From assembly GCA_002412425.1 (NCBI GenBank), contig DHVB01000068.1:1-58286 (forward strand): 58,286 nt of DNA. The letters are read 5' to 3'. Below are positions 1 to 8,685 of the stretch, one piece after another. The DNA is from Bacteroidales bacterium UBA5219. GTDB taxonomy: Bacteria; Bacteroidota; Bacteroidia; Bacteroidales; ML635J-15. The position numbers and the translations under genes were made by a program. Position 1 is the first letter of the stretch. The number at the start of each line of letters is the position of its first letter. Below the pieces are notes generated by a model that saw only the letters and a program-made list of their open reading frames with translations, had not been told where the DNA came from and did not search any database.

Positions 1-21
1 TTTTAGACAGTCTGACGTTTT

Positions 22-133
22 GCGGCTTGGCGTAGTGGCGGATTTTTAGCACAAAAGTTCAATCGAAGAACTGCACTTGAACCTTGCACTAAACTGTCAT
101 AGAAGCACTTAACCCGCCATTTTGCCAAACCGC
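22..133. repeat. Imperfect 110-base palindrome beside the restriction cassette
   Basis: The left arm (22-52, beginning GCGGCTTGGCG and ending TAGCAC) is an imperfect inverted copy of the right arm (105-133, ending GCCAAACCGC). A nested inverted repeat (AAAGTTCAA / TTGAACCTT, about 54-84) lies inside it. The right arm runs on into TGTTAGCTGC. Size and shape resemble recombination or attachment-site hairpins, but an exact GTTRRRY/RYYYAAC core is missing, so I call it only a palindromic repeat at a cassette edge. There is no convincing gene in 1-358. Confidence 0.55.
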
Positions 134-239
134 TGTTAGCTGCTGGCGTTCTTGTTTACCGTGTCTGTAAACCATTGTCTTTGTTGGGTTTCCTATCATT
201 TGCCTGTCGGGTTGTGCGTTGCGTTTTTTATTTTTTAAA

Positions 240-358
240 AGGGTCGGAAAATTTTTTAAAACCATTTTTGTCTGCGTTGGCTTTGCAAGCTCTTTTGCAA
301 AATTTGGCTTGTGTGTCGGCTTGTGCGGTTTGCAAATGTGCTTGCAAAATGCGTGGGC
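240..358. repeat. T/G-rich left flank of the type III cassette
   Basis: This stretch is strongly biased to T and G on the plus strand. It contains the words TGCGTTGGCTTTGCAAGCTC and TGTGTCGGCTTGTGCG (312-327). The second word recurs exactly at 5335-5350 beyond the other end of the cassette, followed there by a similar GTTGGCTTGCAGCTC stretch. The pair therefore looks like a diverged direct repeat bracketing res-mod. An 85-codon open frame at 175-432 crosses this region but reads as low-complexity shadow and is not annotated. Confidence 0.5.
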
Positions 359-2263
359 TTAAAAAACGATTTTCACATCCTCTTTATAGTTCTGCAAAGT
401 TCCGTTTAGGCTGGCTGTCCAACCGTCTATAAATACTTTACCTGCTGAGCTTGCCGAAGCATTAATAGCGTTTGCATAATCATCACTTGTGATTTTGTCA
501 CTATTGGTTATGTAGTAATGATTGGCGATTTTGTAAATACAATCTTTCACCACTTCTTCGGGAACTTGTGTTGGCTCGTCTAAACCAACGGTGAAAATCA
601 TATTGTAAATACGGCTTAAAGCATCGCTTTCTTTTATATCCATTGAAATTTGACCTGTTTCATCCACTTTCAATTTAGGAGCTTCAACGCTGTCGAACAC
701 TTTAAATCCAATGTCGGGAACTTGCTTTTTACCTTCATCAAACAAACCACCTACCTTGCTGTTCTCTTCTTCAATGTCTTTAGCAATTTTTTCTCCTGCT
801 CGTTTTAAGCGTTCTATGGTAATGCTTGAAATTACTGGAAGGAGATTATTGTCTATACAAAATTGATAAGCTGGTTTGTCTTCTTTTATTGGCTCGTCTA
901 TTTGGCACAGAATAAATTTACGGCTTCCGCCATCTTCTGCATTTAATTGCATTACTGCGTGTCCTGTTGTGCCTGAACCTGCGAAAAAGTCAAGTACAAC
1001 CGCAGATTTATCATTTATTGAGTTAAGTAAAAATTTTACTAATGAGACTGGCTTAGGATGTTCAAATACTTTGGCTTGAAATAATTCACTTATATCCGAA
1101 TTTCCCTCCAATACATCACCAACTTCATTGTTTGGAATAAGGGTGGTTGGAGCTAAGTCTGACGTTTCCATTTTCTTTGAGTAGGGAACAAAGCCACTTG
1201 TTTTAATTACAATTTTTGTCCCTTTTTTTATTTCATCTTCAAGGTAGGATTGCGACCAAATTACTTTACCCGATAAATCAAAATCATTCTGTACTTCTCC
1301 ATTTGAAACAATAACATCATTATGAAGAATGTAACCTGAATTCAGTTCGCCTGCATTATAAGTACCATCTGGGAGATTTGTTTCAATCCATTCCTTCTTA
1401 AATGACAATTTTGATATATTGGTGCCAGGCTTGTTTTTTGTCAAACTTGGCAAGCCTTCAGTTTGTTTCTGTTGACCGATTAATTTTTTTATCTTTTGTT
1501 TGTTTCTGCTATAACATAATACGTATTGTGCATTTTCTCGCTCAACTGAAGAGCTATTGTCTGGTCTAAAGTTGCTGTGCCATATGTAGTTCTCAATGAA
1601 ATTTTCCTCACCGAAAACATCATTATCGCAAAGCAGTTTAAGATTTGCTTGTTCGTTATCGTCTATGCTTATAAAAATAATACCATCATCACTTAGTAAA
1701 TCTCTTGCCAATAATAGACGAGGATACATAAAAGCCAACCAACCATTATGGCTCTTTTTAGTTTTGAAGCTAAAATCCATTCTTGCAAAATCACTTTCGC
1801 TCAAGTTTGCCAATCCTAATACCTCAGCTTCTTCTTTATCAAATTTGTCAGGATAGACAAATTCATCTTTATTGGTATTGTATGGTGGGTCTATGTAGAT
1901 ACATTTAATTTGTCCGCTATAGTGGCTTTTTAGAATTTTTAAACTGTCTAAATTGTTGCCTTTTAGCACTAAATTTTCTGTTGTGTCAATATGCTTGCTC
2001 AATGTGGTATTCAGGCGTAATTCCTTTTCTGTCTTTTGAGCATATTTAGCTCGTGCAAAGTTTCTGCCTACAAAGTTTAAACCGTAACCATTTACCTTTT
2101 CGTCAATCGGTAAACCTAAAACGGTTTTTAGTTCTTCTAAATTAATTTCGGTGTCGCGGATTACATTGGGGTAGTTCTCTTTCAGAAAACTCAACAATTT
2201 GTTTTCGTTGTTTTCTGTTCCAACAACCGTAAATCCTGCTTTTATAAAATCTTGTTCTGTCAT
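359..2263 (-). CDS. mod: Type III restriction-modification DNA methyltransferase (Mod)
   Basis: Predicted site-specific adenine-N6 DNA methyltransferase, the Mod subunit that both methylates and supplies target recognition to the type III complex. The catalytic motif IV DPPY is at residues 125-128 and the S-adenosylmethionine-binding motif I (FAGSGTTGHA) at about 427-436. This IV-then-I order, with a variable middle that should be the target-recognition domain, is the beta-class arrangement typical of Mod proteins. At 634 residues it is full length. It starts 4 bases after the res stop codon on the same strand, so it is almost certainly co-transcribed with and downstream of res. The recognition sequence cannot be read from the protein. 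Confidence 0.93.
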   Translation of the reverse strand: MTEQDFIKAGFTVVGTENNENKLLSFLKENYPNVIRDTEINLEELKTVLGLPIDEKVNGYGLNFVGRNFARAKYAQKTEKELRLNTTLSKHIDTTENLVLKGNNLDSLKILKSHYSGQIKCIYIDPPYNTNKDEFVYPDKFDKEEAEVLGLANLSESDFARMDFSFKTKKSHNGWLAFMYPRLLLARDLLSDDGIIFISIDDNEQANLKLLCDNDVFGEENFIENYIWHSNFRPDNSSSVERENAQYVLCYSRNKQKIKKLIGQQKQTEGLPSLTKNKPGTNISKLSFKKEWIETNLPDGTYNAGELNSGYILHNDVIVSNGEVQNDFDLSGKVIWSQSYLEDEIKKGTKIVIKTSGFVPYSKKMETSDLAPTTLIPNNEVGDVLEGNSDISELFQAKVFEHPKPVSLVKFLLNSINDKSAVVLDFFAGSGTTGHAVMQLNAEDGGSRKFILCQIDEPIKEDKPAYQFCIDNNLLPVISSITIERLKRAGEKIAKDIEEENSKVGGLFDEGKKQVPDIGFKVFDSVEAPKLKVDETGQISMDIKESDALSRIYNMIFTVGLDEPTQVPEEVVKDCIYKIANHYYITNSDKITSDDYANAINASASSAGKVFIDGWTASLNGTLQNYKEDVKIVF

Positions 2264-2267
2264 TGTC

Positions 2268-5204
2268 TTAAGCGTTATTTATCAATGCCGCTAATTGCGT
2301 TTTATTGATACGTTCTTTAAATGAAATTTTAATGTTTTGGTCTTTGTAGTGTTCGCCTAATGCCTCAAAATACTTTTTGGCAAAGTCAATCTTTCCTTTT
2401 TCATCTACGGGAATAGCAGTTGACGATTTATAACCTTTGGCTTCCACTACAAGGAATATTTTGTTGCCTTCGGTGCTTTTGATAGCATAGCAAAAATCGG
2501 GGTTGTAATCTCCCAATGGTGTTTTGATTTTCAGGCGTGGAAGTTTGCCGAAAATTTCAATACTATCAATGTCGGGGTCTTGCTCCACAATTTCCAATTC
2601 AAAATCACTATCGTATTCAATCACTTCTTCAAATACCCATTTGGTTTTCAAACTGAAATCGCCTGCAATGTCTTTTTGAAATTTGCCTACGCTTCCTGTG
2701 TCTAAATAGGTTTTCCCCCGTGTTGAGCCTGCCGAAACATCGGTTTTGAATACATTGGGCAAACCTGTTCCGTTAATACCGTCATACTTAATGTTTGCCT
2801 TGAGCATAGCAATTAAGTTCTTGTTGATTATTTCGGAAATTTCTCGTTGTGCCTGTTCAGGATTGTTGCAGAGCATTTTGGTTTTAAAATCATCACTCAA
2901 AGCATTGAAAACTTTTACCACAAATGAAATAGGTGTTTTGGTGTTGTTGCTCAAAGTGCGAACCAATTCCAAATAATCAACTTTACTTTTGTATGAAACT
3001 GTTCCTTTTAATTCTCTGGTAATTGCGTCCTCTTTATCAAGTTTATTAACACTAAGTTCGGCACGCATCGTTTGCAATAGAATTTCAGTAATGGGAACTT
3101 CTTCTATTTGCGTTTTTATATTTTGTATCAGTTGGCTTTCTTGTTCTTCAGTCAAAGTATCTAAAACATAAAAAGCATTTTTATTAATAGCGTTCCAAAG
3201 GTTTTGAAACTCTTGCAAATGCGTTGCCTTTATAAAAACTTTCTTTTTCTCTTTTTTCTTCTCAGCTTTCTGAACGTATGTGTTTGTATCGGTTGCAAAC
3301 AAGCTTTCTATTGCTTTCACTTGTTCTTCGGGCAAATTTTGTTCTTTTAGAATAGCTGAAAACTCAGGCGATTTTTCGAAAACATCAATTCCATCAACAG
3401 TTGCTTTGAAAATTATCATATTACTATCTTCCATTGTTCGATATAATTTTCGAACAATAGTATCATCAAAATTTCCTTTTTCTTTAAGTGCTTTTTTAAG
3501 TTCTTGTTCGGTGAATGTTTCAGAAATGAGGAATGAATTACTTAAAATTTCATTTTGAATTGCTTCTACAAAACCGTGTTCTTTGCTCGATACAACTACA
3601 TCAAGGTTATTGATTTTCCAAAAAGCTTCTTGGTCGTCATTCAAATTTTTAAGCGTGTTGCGCTGTAAGTTTTGATTTACGCAAATGCGTAAACCTCTAC
3701 CAATCTGTTGCAATTTTGATATTTCGCTTCCTTGATTGGAAAGTTTACAGATTGTGAAAACATTTGGATTGTCCCAACCTTCTTGCAATGCCCAAATGGA
3801 GAAAATGAAACGTGTAGGGCTTTCAAACGATAGCAATTTCTTTTTGTCTTTCAGAATTTCGTCAACTCCTGCTTTTACTTTTTCGTCTGCATTTCCTTTG
3901 TCGCCTGAAAAATATCCTTTGTGAACTTGTAAAGTATTTTCGCTGTCAAAATCGTTTTGCAAGAATTTATAATAGTCGCTTGATTGGTCAAGTTTGCTTA
4001 CAATTTCAGTGTATTGCTTTTTGTATTCTTCTTCAAAAAAGTTCTTGATTTTTGGATTGCTTCCACGAAATAAACTGGTGTCGCTTTCCATAAAAAACAA
4101 GGTCAAAGCTTTTATGCCTTGCTCAAACAAACCTTTTTCTTTTTCAAAATGTATTTTGATTGTTTCCTTAATCATTGCCCGCAATGATTCATCTGACAAA
4201 GAATAATCAACCTTTTCAATGGTGTCGTCTGCTAAAACAATGGTGTCTTTGAGAATTTTTTTAATGTTTTTTCCGTTGAAAACTGCTCCAACACTCAATT
4301 GTCTTCTTGCTATAATTCCATTGATTAAAGTGCTTACGTGAGCCATATTTTTAGAGCCCACTTTTTCTATCCCGATAAGTGTGTCAGTGTTTTCAACTAC
4401 ATCTTGCGTGTACACCACAATTTTCTTTACCAAGTTTTGTCGGAACGAAGAAATGCTGTCTAATACATACGCTACATTGGATAAAGGTAAACTGTTTTTC
4501 TTTTTTGGGAATGTAGCACCAAAACGCAAAAAGTAATTTTCAAAACCTTCAAAATAAGTTTTAAAAGCGTTACCCTCAAAGCGGTGAGGTTCGTCCATTA
4601 TCACGATTGGATTTAGTCGTTTCAAACATTCCAAATATGATTTTGGCGGTTCCTGATTATTTACAAATAATTCGGGTGTGTTAATGTCTTTTTCTAATGG
4701 TCGGTTTAGAATATTATCCTTGTGGCTGAATGAGCTTGGTGTCATTACCAAAACCGATAAATGTGAAGTACCTATAAATTGTCTAACGGCTGAAATATTT
4801 CCACCTTCGTAAACAAAGGTTTCAATTTCCTTTTCTTTCTCGTTGGCATAAAAGCTTTTAAAGTAATCTTTGGTGTCCTCTAAGTTTGTTTTTGTTCCCT
4901 CTCGGATTGGAACTGTCGGTATAAGAACGATAAATTTTTTGTAGCCGAAATGCTTACTCAGTTCAAAAATGGTTTTGATAAACGTGAACGTTTTTCCCGT
5001 TCCCGTTTCCATCATTATGTCAATGTTTTTAGTGTCTTGAACTGGAAATTTGTATTTGTTCTTTTTGTGGTGTGCCGTCAGCACCTCACCAAAATTCACT
5101 TTTTGGTGTAGGCTTTCAAAAAGACTGATTATGTTATTTACGCAGTCCTCCTGGTAGTTTTGAATTTCGTATTGAAATTGTTTTGTTTCTGTTTTTGTTG
5201 TCAT
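2268..5204 (-). CDS. res: Type III restriction endonuclease subunit (Res)
   Basis: ATP-dependent translocase/nuclease that cuts DNA together with Mod. The helicase P-loop ETGTGKT is at residues 66-72 and a DEPH box (motif II) at 204-207. Further conserved helicase motifs (SFESPTRFIFSIWALQEGWD and QQIGRGLRICVN) lie in the middle. The C-terminus carries a PD-(D/E)XK nuclease site, PD at about 902-903 and VEAKG at about 920-924. At 978 residues it is the expected length for Res and appears intact. It is the first gene of the res-mod unit, which reverses the mod-res order of the classic EcoP1I and EcoP15I systems. A good promoter lies about 260 bases upstream (5467-5498). Confidence 0.93.
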   Translation of the reverse strand: MTTKTETKQFQYEIQNYQEDCVNNIISLFESLHQKVNFGEVLTAHHKKNKYKFPVQDTKNIDIMMETGTGKTFTFIKTIFELSKHFGYKKFIVLIPTVPIREGTKTNLEDTKDYFKSFYANEKEKEIETFVYEGGNISAVRQFIGTSHLSVLVMTPSSFSHKDNILNRPLEKDINTPELFVNNQEPPKSYLECLKRLNPIVIMDEPHRFEGNAFKTYFEGFENYFLRFGATFPKKKNSLPLSNVAYVLDSISSFRQNLVKKIVVYTQDVVENTDTLIGIEKVGSKNMAHVSTLINGIIARRQLSVGAVFNGKNIKKILKDTIVLADDTIEKVDYSLSDESLRAMIKETIKIHFEKEKGLFEQGIKALTLFFMESDTSLFRGSNPKIKNFFEEEYKKQYTEIVSKLDQSSDYYKFLQNDFDSENTLQVHKGYFSGDKGNADEKVKAGVDEILKDKKKLLSFESPTRFIFSIWALQEGWDNPNVFTICKLSNQGSEISKLQQIGRGLRICVNQNLQRNTLKNLNDDQEAFWKINNLDVVVSSKEHGFVEAIQNEILSNSFLISETFTEQELKKALKEKGNFDDTIVRKLYRTMEDSNMIIFKATVDGIDVFEKSPEFSAILKEQNLPEEQVKAIESLFATDTNTYVQKAEKKKEKKKVFIKATHLQEFQNLWNAINKNAFYVLDTLTEEQESQLIQNIKTQIEEVPITEILLQTMRAELSVNKLDKEDAITRELKGTVSYKSKVDYLELVRTLSNNTKTPISFVVKVFNALSDDFKTKMLCNNPEQAQREISEIINKNLIAMLKANIKYDGINGTGLPNVFKTDVSAGSTRGKTYLDTGSVGKFQKDIAGDFSLKTKWVFEEVIEYDSDFELEIVEQDPDIDSIEIFGKLPRLKIKTPLGDYNPDFCYAIKSTEGNKIFLVVEAKGYKSSTAIPVDEKGKIDFAKKYFEALGEHYKDQNIKISFKERINKTQLAALINNA

Positions 5205-5466
5205 TTAATATCGCAAAAATTAAATCGCTAAAATACCAATTTGATTTCGTTAATCTTTCTTTTTATCTCAATTCTTGTCAACGAGTTATCAAGGGTGGTG
5301 GGTGGGCTTGGGCAAAATAAAATGTGCTGCAATTTGTGTCGGCTTGTGCGTTGGCTTGCAGCTCTTTTTATTTTGCGAAGGGTTGGCATTTTGTCTGTCG
5401 TTTTACTGTTCGTTTTTGTTTGTCGTATCGTCTTTTAGGGTTGCTGGTAACATATATTTTACAAAA
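5205..5466. other. T/G-rich right flank and long leader of res
   Basis: This non-coding stretch separates res from its predicted promoter, so on the minus strand it would be a 5' leader of about 250 bases, C/A-rich in RNA sense. It holds TGTGTCGGCTTGTGCG (5335-5350), the exact word also found at 312-327, and other stretches resembling the left flank. Two short open frames on the plus strand here (starting 5241 and 5275) look like composition artefacts. From 5499 to 5682 I see only AT-rich sequence with tandem TTCTTAATT-like words. Confidence 0.5.
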
Positions 5467-5498
5467 CAAAAGTATAATATTTGTATGAACTAAACAAA
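5467..5498 (-). promoter_or_regulatory. Predicted promoter of res-mod
   Basis: On the minus strand the sequence reads TTTG (5498-5495), 20 bases, then TACTTTTG (5474-5467). This matches the Bacteroidota -33/-7 consensus TTTG-N19-21-TAnnTTTG exactly. Transcription would start near 5460 and run into res. Confidence 0.65.
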
Positions 5499-5682
5499 TA
5501 AAATTTGATTTTTTTTCTTTTTAATTTATTCTTTATTCAAACTTTGAAAAAAGATGTTATTTTAATAGAACGTTTTTGCAATAAAAACTAATGTATGTAT
5601 ATTTAAATTAAACAAATACAAAAAATTCATCTAAACTAAAAAATTCTTAATTCTCAATTCTTAATTATTGAATTCTTAATTT

Positions 5683-6666
5683 TTAATTATTTTTTAGTTG
5701 AGAAATTTCCTCTTTAATTTTGTTCCATCTTTTTTCGTCCATAGTAGCACCAATGACTTCGATAACATTTCCTGCTAATATAGAGCCAGCTTGCGCACAA
5801 CGTCTTAGATCCCAATTATTTATTAAACCATATAAAAATCCTGCGGCATAATTATCGCCTGCACCAGTTGTGTCTATTGGTTTTGCTTTTATTGCTCCAA
5901 CAGCTTCGCGTTCGTTAGCACGTTTTACAAGAGAACCTTCCGCACCAATTTTTACAATTGCAATTTCGCACATTGAAGAAATCATATCTAAAGCTTGTTC
6001 TGGCTCTTTGCCTGTAAAGGCTTTAGCTTCTTCTTCGTTTGCAAAAACTATATCAACATATTTATCAATTAAATATTTCAAAAAATCTAAGTTTGCTTCA
6101 ACAATATTGTAAGAAGCTAAGTCCAGCGAAACTTTTAAACCTGCATTTTTCGCACTTATTAATGCTTTTTCAATTAGCTCATTATTGAAAATTAAATATC
6201 CTTCAATGTGTAAAATGTCAAAACCTTTAAAAGTTAAATCACTAATATCATCGGGAATTAACTCTGAAGCAGCACCAAGAAAAGTTGCAAAAGTTCTTTC
6301 AGAATCAGGACTAACTAATGCTTGAGCAACTCCTGTAGGTGTTTTCGATTTTTTTAAATGTGGAAAAACTCCAGTTCTTTTCATGTCTTCAGCAAAGAAT
6401 TTACCCATTTCGTCATCGCAAATTTTACCAACAAAACCTGTTGACACTCCTAAATTTGCTAAGCTACGAATAGTATTGGCAGAAGAACCACCACTTGCTA
6501 TACTTTTTGAAAAATTGTCTGTAAAATTCTGAATTTTTTTGCTTGTTTCAGCATCAACTAACTGCATACTGCCTTTTGGAAGATTTAATTCTTCTAAAAC
6601 TGAATCGTTTGGAAGCATTGTCATTACATCAACTAAAGCGTTTCCTAGTGCTATTATTTTTGTCAT
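5683..6666 (-). CDS. PfkB-family sugar/nucleoside kinase (adenosine-kinase-like)
   Basis: Cytoplasmic ATP-dependent kinase of the ribokinase/PfkB superfamily. Residues 1-14 (KIIALGNALVDV) form the first strand and substrate lid entry. The substrate-binding GGSSANT is at 59-65. The second signature TTGAGDNYAAGF, with catalytic Asp near 271 and the anion hole, is at 266-277. The length of 327 residues is normal. Bacteroidota homologues are usually labelled adenosine kinase, but substrate choice among ribose, adenosine and fructose cannot be settled by eye. It is a single leftward gene with its own promoter at 6692-6722. Confidence 0.85.
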   Translation of the reverse strand: MTKIIALGNALVDVMTMLPNDSVLEELNLPKGSMQLVDAETSKKIQNFTDNFSKSIASGGSSANTIRSLANLGVSTGFVGKICDDEMGKFFAEDMKRTGVFPHLKKSKTPTGVAQALVSPDSERTFATFLGAASELIPDDISDLTFKGFDILHIEGYLIFNNELIEKALISAKNAGLKVSLDLASYNIVEANLDFLKYLIDKYVDIVFANEEEAKAFTGKEPEQALDMISSMCEIAIVKIGAEGSLVKRANEREAVGAIKAKPIDTTGAGDNYAAGFLYGLINNWDLRRCAQAGSILAGNVIEVIGATMDEKRWNKIKEEISQLKNN

Positions 6667-6691
6667 ATAAAAAAAATTAAAAATTATTTTG

Positions 6692-6722
6692 CAAATATAA
6701 AAAACAATATTATTTTTGCAAT
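6692..6722 (-). promoter_or_regulatory. Predicted promoter of the PfkB kinase
   Basis: Minus-strand ATTG (6722-6719), 19 bases, then TATATTTG (6699-6692), a near-perfect Bacteroidota -33/-7 pair 26 bases ahead of the ATG at 6666. It abuts the 5' end of the tRNA gene read from the other strand. Confidence 0.6.
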
Positions 6723-6729
6723 GCTTTTT

Positions 6730-6803
6730 TCCTCTTTAGCTCAGTTGGTTAGAGCACCTGACTGTTAATCAGGGGGTCCTAGGTTCAAGTCCTAGAAGGG
6801 GAG
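6730..6803 (+). tRNA. tRNA-Asn (GTT)
   Basis: A complete cloverleaf can be drawn. The acceptor stem TCCTCTT pairs with AAGGGGA, the D-arm is GCTC/GAGC, and the anticodon stem CCTGA/TCAGG has loop CTGTTAA with anticodon GTT. The T-arm is CTAGG-TTCAAGT-CCTAG, and the discriminator base is G. The CCA end is not encoded. A rho-independent terminator follows immediately. Confidence 0.97.
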
Positions 6804-6813
6804 CTGTTTTTAG

Positions 6814-6847
6814 AAAAGGCTTACACGAAATTGTAAGCCTTTTTTTT
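6814..6847 (+). terminator. Rho-independent terminator of tRNA-Asn
   Basis: The stem AAAAGGCTTACA / TGTAAGCCTTTT encloses a 6-base loop and leads into a run of T, 10 bases after the tRNA 3' end. Confidence 0.85.
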
Positions 6848-6860
6848 GTCGTTCTCATAA

Positions 6861-6959
6861 CTCGCTCGGATTTGCAATCGAGTGGTGGTATTTACACTCG
6901 GATTACAAATCCGAGCGAGCGTCATGGGTGTTGAGAGCGAGCGTCATGGGTGTTGGAGC
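6861..6959. repeat. Long-hairpin repeat with tandem tail, copy 1
   Basis: The left arm starts CTCGCTCGGATTTGCAAT (6861-6878) and the right arm ends ATCCGAGCGAG at 6919, forming an inverted repeat of about 25 bases per arm. Two units of about 21 bases starting GAGCGAGCGTCATGGGTGTT (from 6913 and 6935) follow. A second copy with three tail units is at 24663-24785. An open frame of 67 codons on the minus strand (6922-7125) is made of this repeat and is not a gene. Confidence 0.85.
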
Positions 6960-7013
6960 AAGCAGGTGTTGTAATTGCAAGCAGAGTGAGCTTGCGAACT
7001 CTGCGAAGCAATA

Positions 7014-7110
7014 GACGCGTCAGCCTACTTTTAACTTTACCTTCGGTGAGCTCGCAAGCTCGGTTCAACACTTCAACTACGTTCAGTGCGTCGCTTTTAA
7101 CTTTTAACTG
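7014..7110. repeat. Short dispersed repeat words (GACGCGTCAGCC, CTTTTAAC)
   Basis: The word GACGCGTCAGCC at 7014-7025 is followed by ACTTTTAACTTT, and the same combination recurs at 58236-58260. CTTTTAACTTTTAACTG is near 7092-7108. This is part of a low-copy intergenic repeat family also seen at 24457-24490. The rest of 6804-7206 has no gene. Confidence 0.6.
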
Positions 7111-7206
7111 ATTTTGTATTAACATTGCATAAGTGAAAACTTTTTAATTTTTTACATAGATACTAGTTTTTATTTGTTGAAATTTGTAAAAATTTAAAAT
7201 TACTAT

Positions 7207-8655
7207 ATGAGTCCGCTATTGATTTTCATAATTGTACTAAGTTATTTTGGGGTATTGCTGGTAGTGTCGTTTTTTACATCTCGAAATGTAAATAATGCTG
7301 GCTTTTTCTTAGGTAATAAAAAATCGCCATGGTATATTGTAGCAATTGGAATGTTGGGTTCCTCGATTTCGGGAGTTACTTTTATTTCCGTTCCAGGTTG
7401 GGTGCAGACCACGCAAATGACTTATTTACAGATGGTTCTGGGTTTTGTGGCTGGTTATGTCGTAATTGCTCATGTACTTTTACCATTATATTATAGGTTA
7501 AATTTAACTTCGATTTACACTTATTTAGATTTACGTTTCGGAAGATTTTCATATAAAACAGGTGCTTCTTTTTTCTTACTTTCAAGGTCAATTGGCTCGG
7601 CTGCACGTCTTTATGTGGTTGCAAATGTCTTGCAAATAGTAATTTTTAATCAATTAAATATTCCATTTTGGGTAACGGTTATAGTAACAATTCTTTTAAT
7701 TTGGCTATATACTTTTAAAGGCGGAATAAAAACAATAATTTGGACAGATACTCTGCAAACAATTTTTCTTTTAACTGCTCTTATTGCAACTATAATAATT
7801 GTAGCTCGTGAATTAGGTCTTGATTTTTCTGGAATTGTTTCTACTATAAATAATAGCGAAATGTCAAAAGTCTTTGAATTTAAAGATTGGCGTTCGTCTC
7901 AGCATTTTCTAAAACAATTTTTAAGTGGTGCGTTTATCACTATAGTAATGACTGGCTTAGACCAAGATATGATGCAGAAAAATTTATCTTGCCGAAATAT
8001 TAAAGAAGCAAAACGAAATATGCTGACTTATGGTGTAGCATTTTTACCTGCAAATCTATTGTTTTTATCTCTTGGAATTTTATTGATGACTTTTGTAAAT
8101 TCTATTGGAATACCAGCAGATTCAGAACTTATTGCAGGCGATAATTTATATCCTTATGTTGCAACTACTCAATTAGGACCTGTTGTTTTAATTTTATTCT
8201 TAATAGGTTTAATGGCTTCGGCATATTCAAGTGCCGACTCTGCTTTAGCTGCTCTTACAACTTCGTTTACAGTTGATATTATTGGAATAAAAAATAAAAC
8301 CGAGCAACAAATTAAAAAAACAAGAACTTGGGTTCACCTTGCTATTTCTTTCTTAATGGCAATAATGATAATAGTGTTTAATCTCGTTAACGAAAAAAGC
8401 ATTATAAATGCAATTTATGCTATTGCTGGCTATACTTATGGACCACTCTTAGGACTTTATGCTTTTGGTTTATTTACAAAATATAAAGTAAGAGATAAAA
8501 TCGTTCCAATAATCGCAATTTTAAGTCCTATACTTTGCTATTTAATTTCTTATCTTTTGAAAAAATATGCAGATTATAATACAGGCTACGAACTCTTACT
8601 GTTGAACGGCTTTATTACTTTTATGGGACTGTGGGCAATCAGAAAAATGGGGTAG
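7207..8655 (+). CDS. Sodium:solute symporter (SSS family)
   Basis: Inner-membrane secondary transporter of the SLC5/SSS family. The 482 residues are almost entirely hydrophobic segments, about 13 predicted helices, starting with LLIFIIVLSYFGVLLVVSFF. The family-typical stretch MLGSSISGVTFISVPGW is at about 49-65. ASAYSSADSALAALTTSF in the second half matches the conserved Na2-site helix with its Ser/Thr residues. The substrate (sugar, amino acid, nucleoside or sialic acid) cannot be read. It stands alone between a repeat patch and the convergent restriction genes. Confidence 0.9.
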   Translation: MSPLLIFIIVLSYFGVLLVVSFFTSRNVNNAGFFLGNKKSPWYIVAIGMLGSSISGVTFISVPGWVQTTQMTYLQMVLGFVAGYVVIAHVLLPLYYRLNLTSIYTYLDLRFGRFSYKTGASFFLLSRSIGSAARLYVVANVLQIVIFNQLNIPFWVTVIVTILLIWLYTFKGGIKTIIWTDTLQTIFLLTALIATIIIVARELGLDFSGIVSTINNSEMSKVFEFKDWRSSQHFLKQFLSGAFITIVMTGLDQDMMQKNLSCRNIKEAKRNMLTYGVAFLPANLLFLSLGILLMTFVNSIGIPADSELIAGDNLYPYVATTQLGPVVLILFLIGLMASAYSSADSALAALTTSFTVDIIGIKNKTEQQIKKTRTWVHLAISFLMAIMIIVFNLVNEKSIINAIYAIAGYTYGPLLGLYAFGLFTKYKVRDKIVPIIAILSPILCYLISYLLKKYADYNTGYELLLLNGFITFMGLWAIRKMG

Positions 8656-8685
8656 AGGGAAAGGTGGAAGAAAGTAAATAGTTTT

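Noticed and set aside
22..142. Integron attC site
   Set aside because: The palindrome shape fits, but the GTTRRRY/RYYYAAC core is imperfect and no integrase gene is seen; kept only as a palindromic repeat.
175..432. 85-codon open frame on the plus strand
   Set aside because: It lies in T/G-rich repeat sequence and runs into the antisense of mod; its composition is low complexity and no motif is present.
2746..4206. Several 60-90-codon plus-strand frames inside res
   Set aside because: They are antisense shadows of a well-supported gene.
6922..7125. 67-codon minus-strand open frame
   Set aside because: It is composed of the dispersed hairpin and CTTTTAAC repeats rather than a protein-like sequence.
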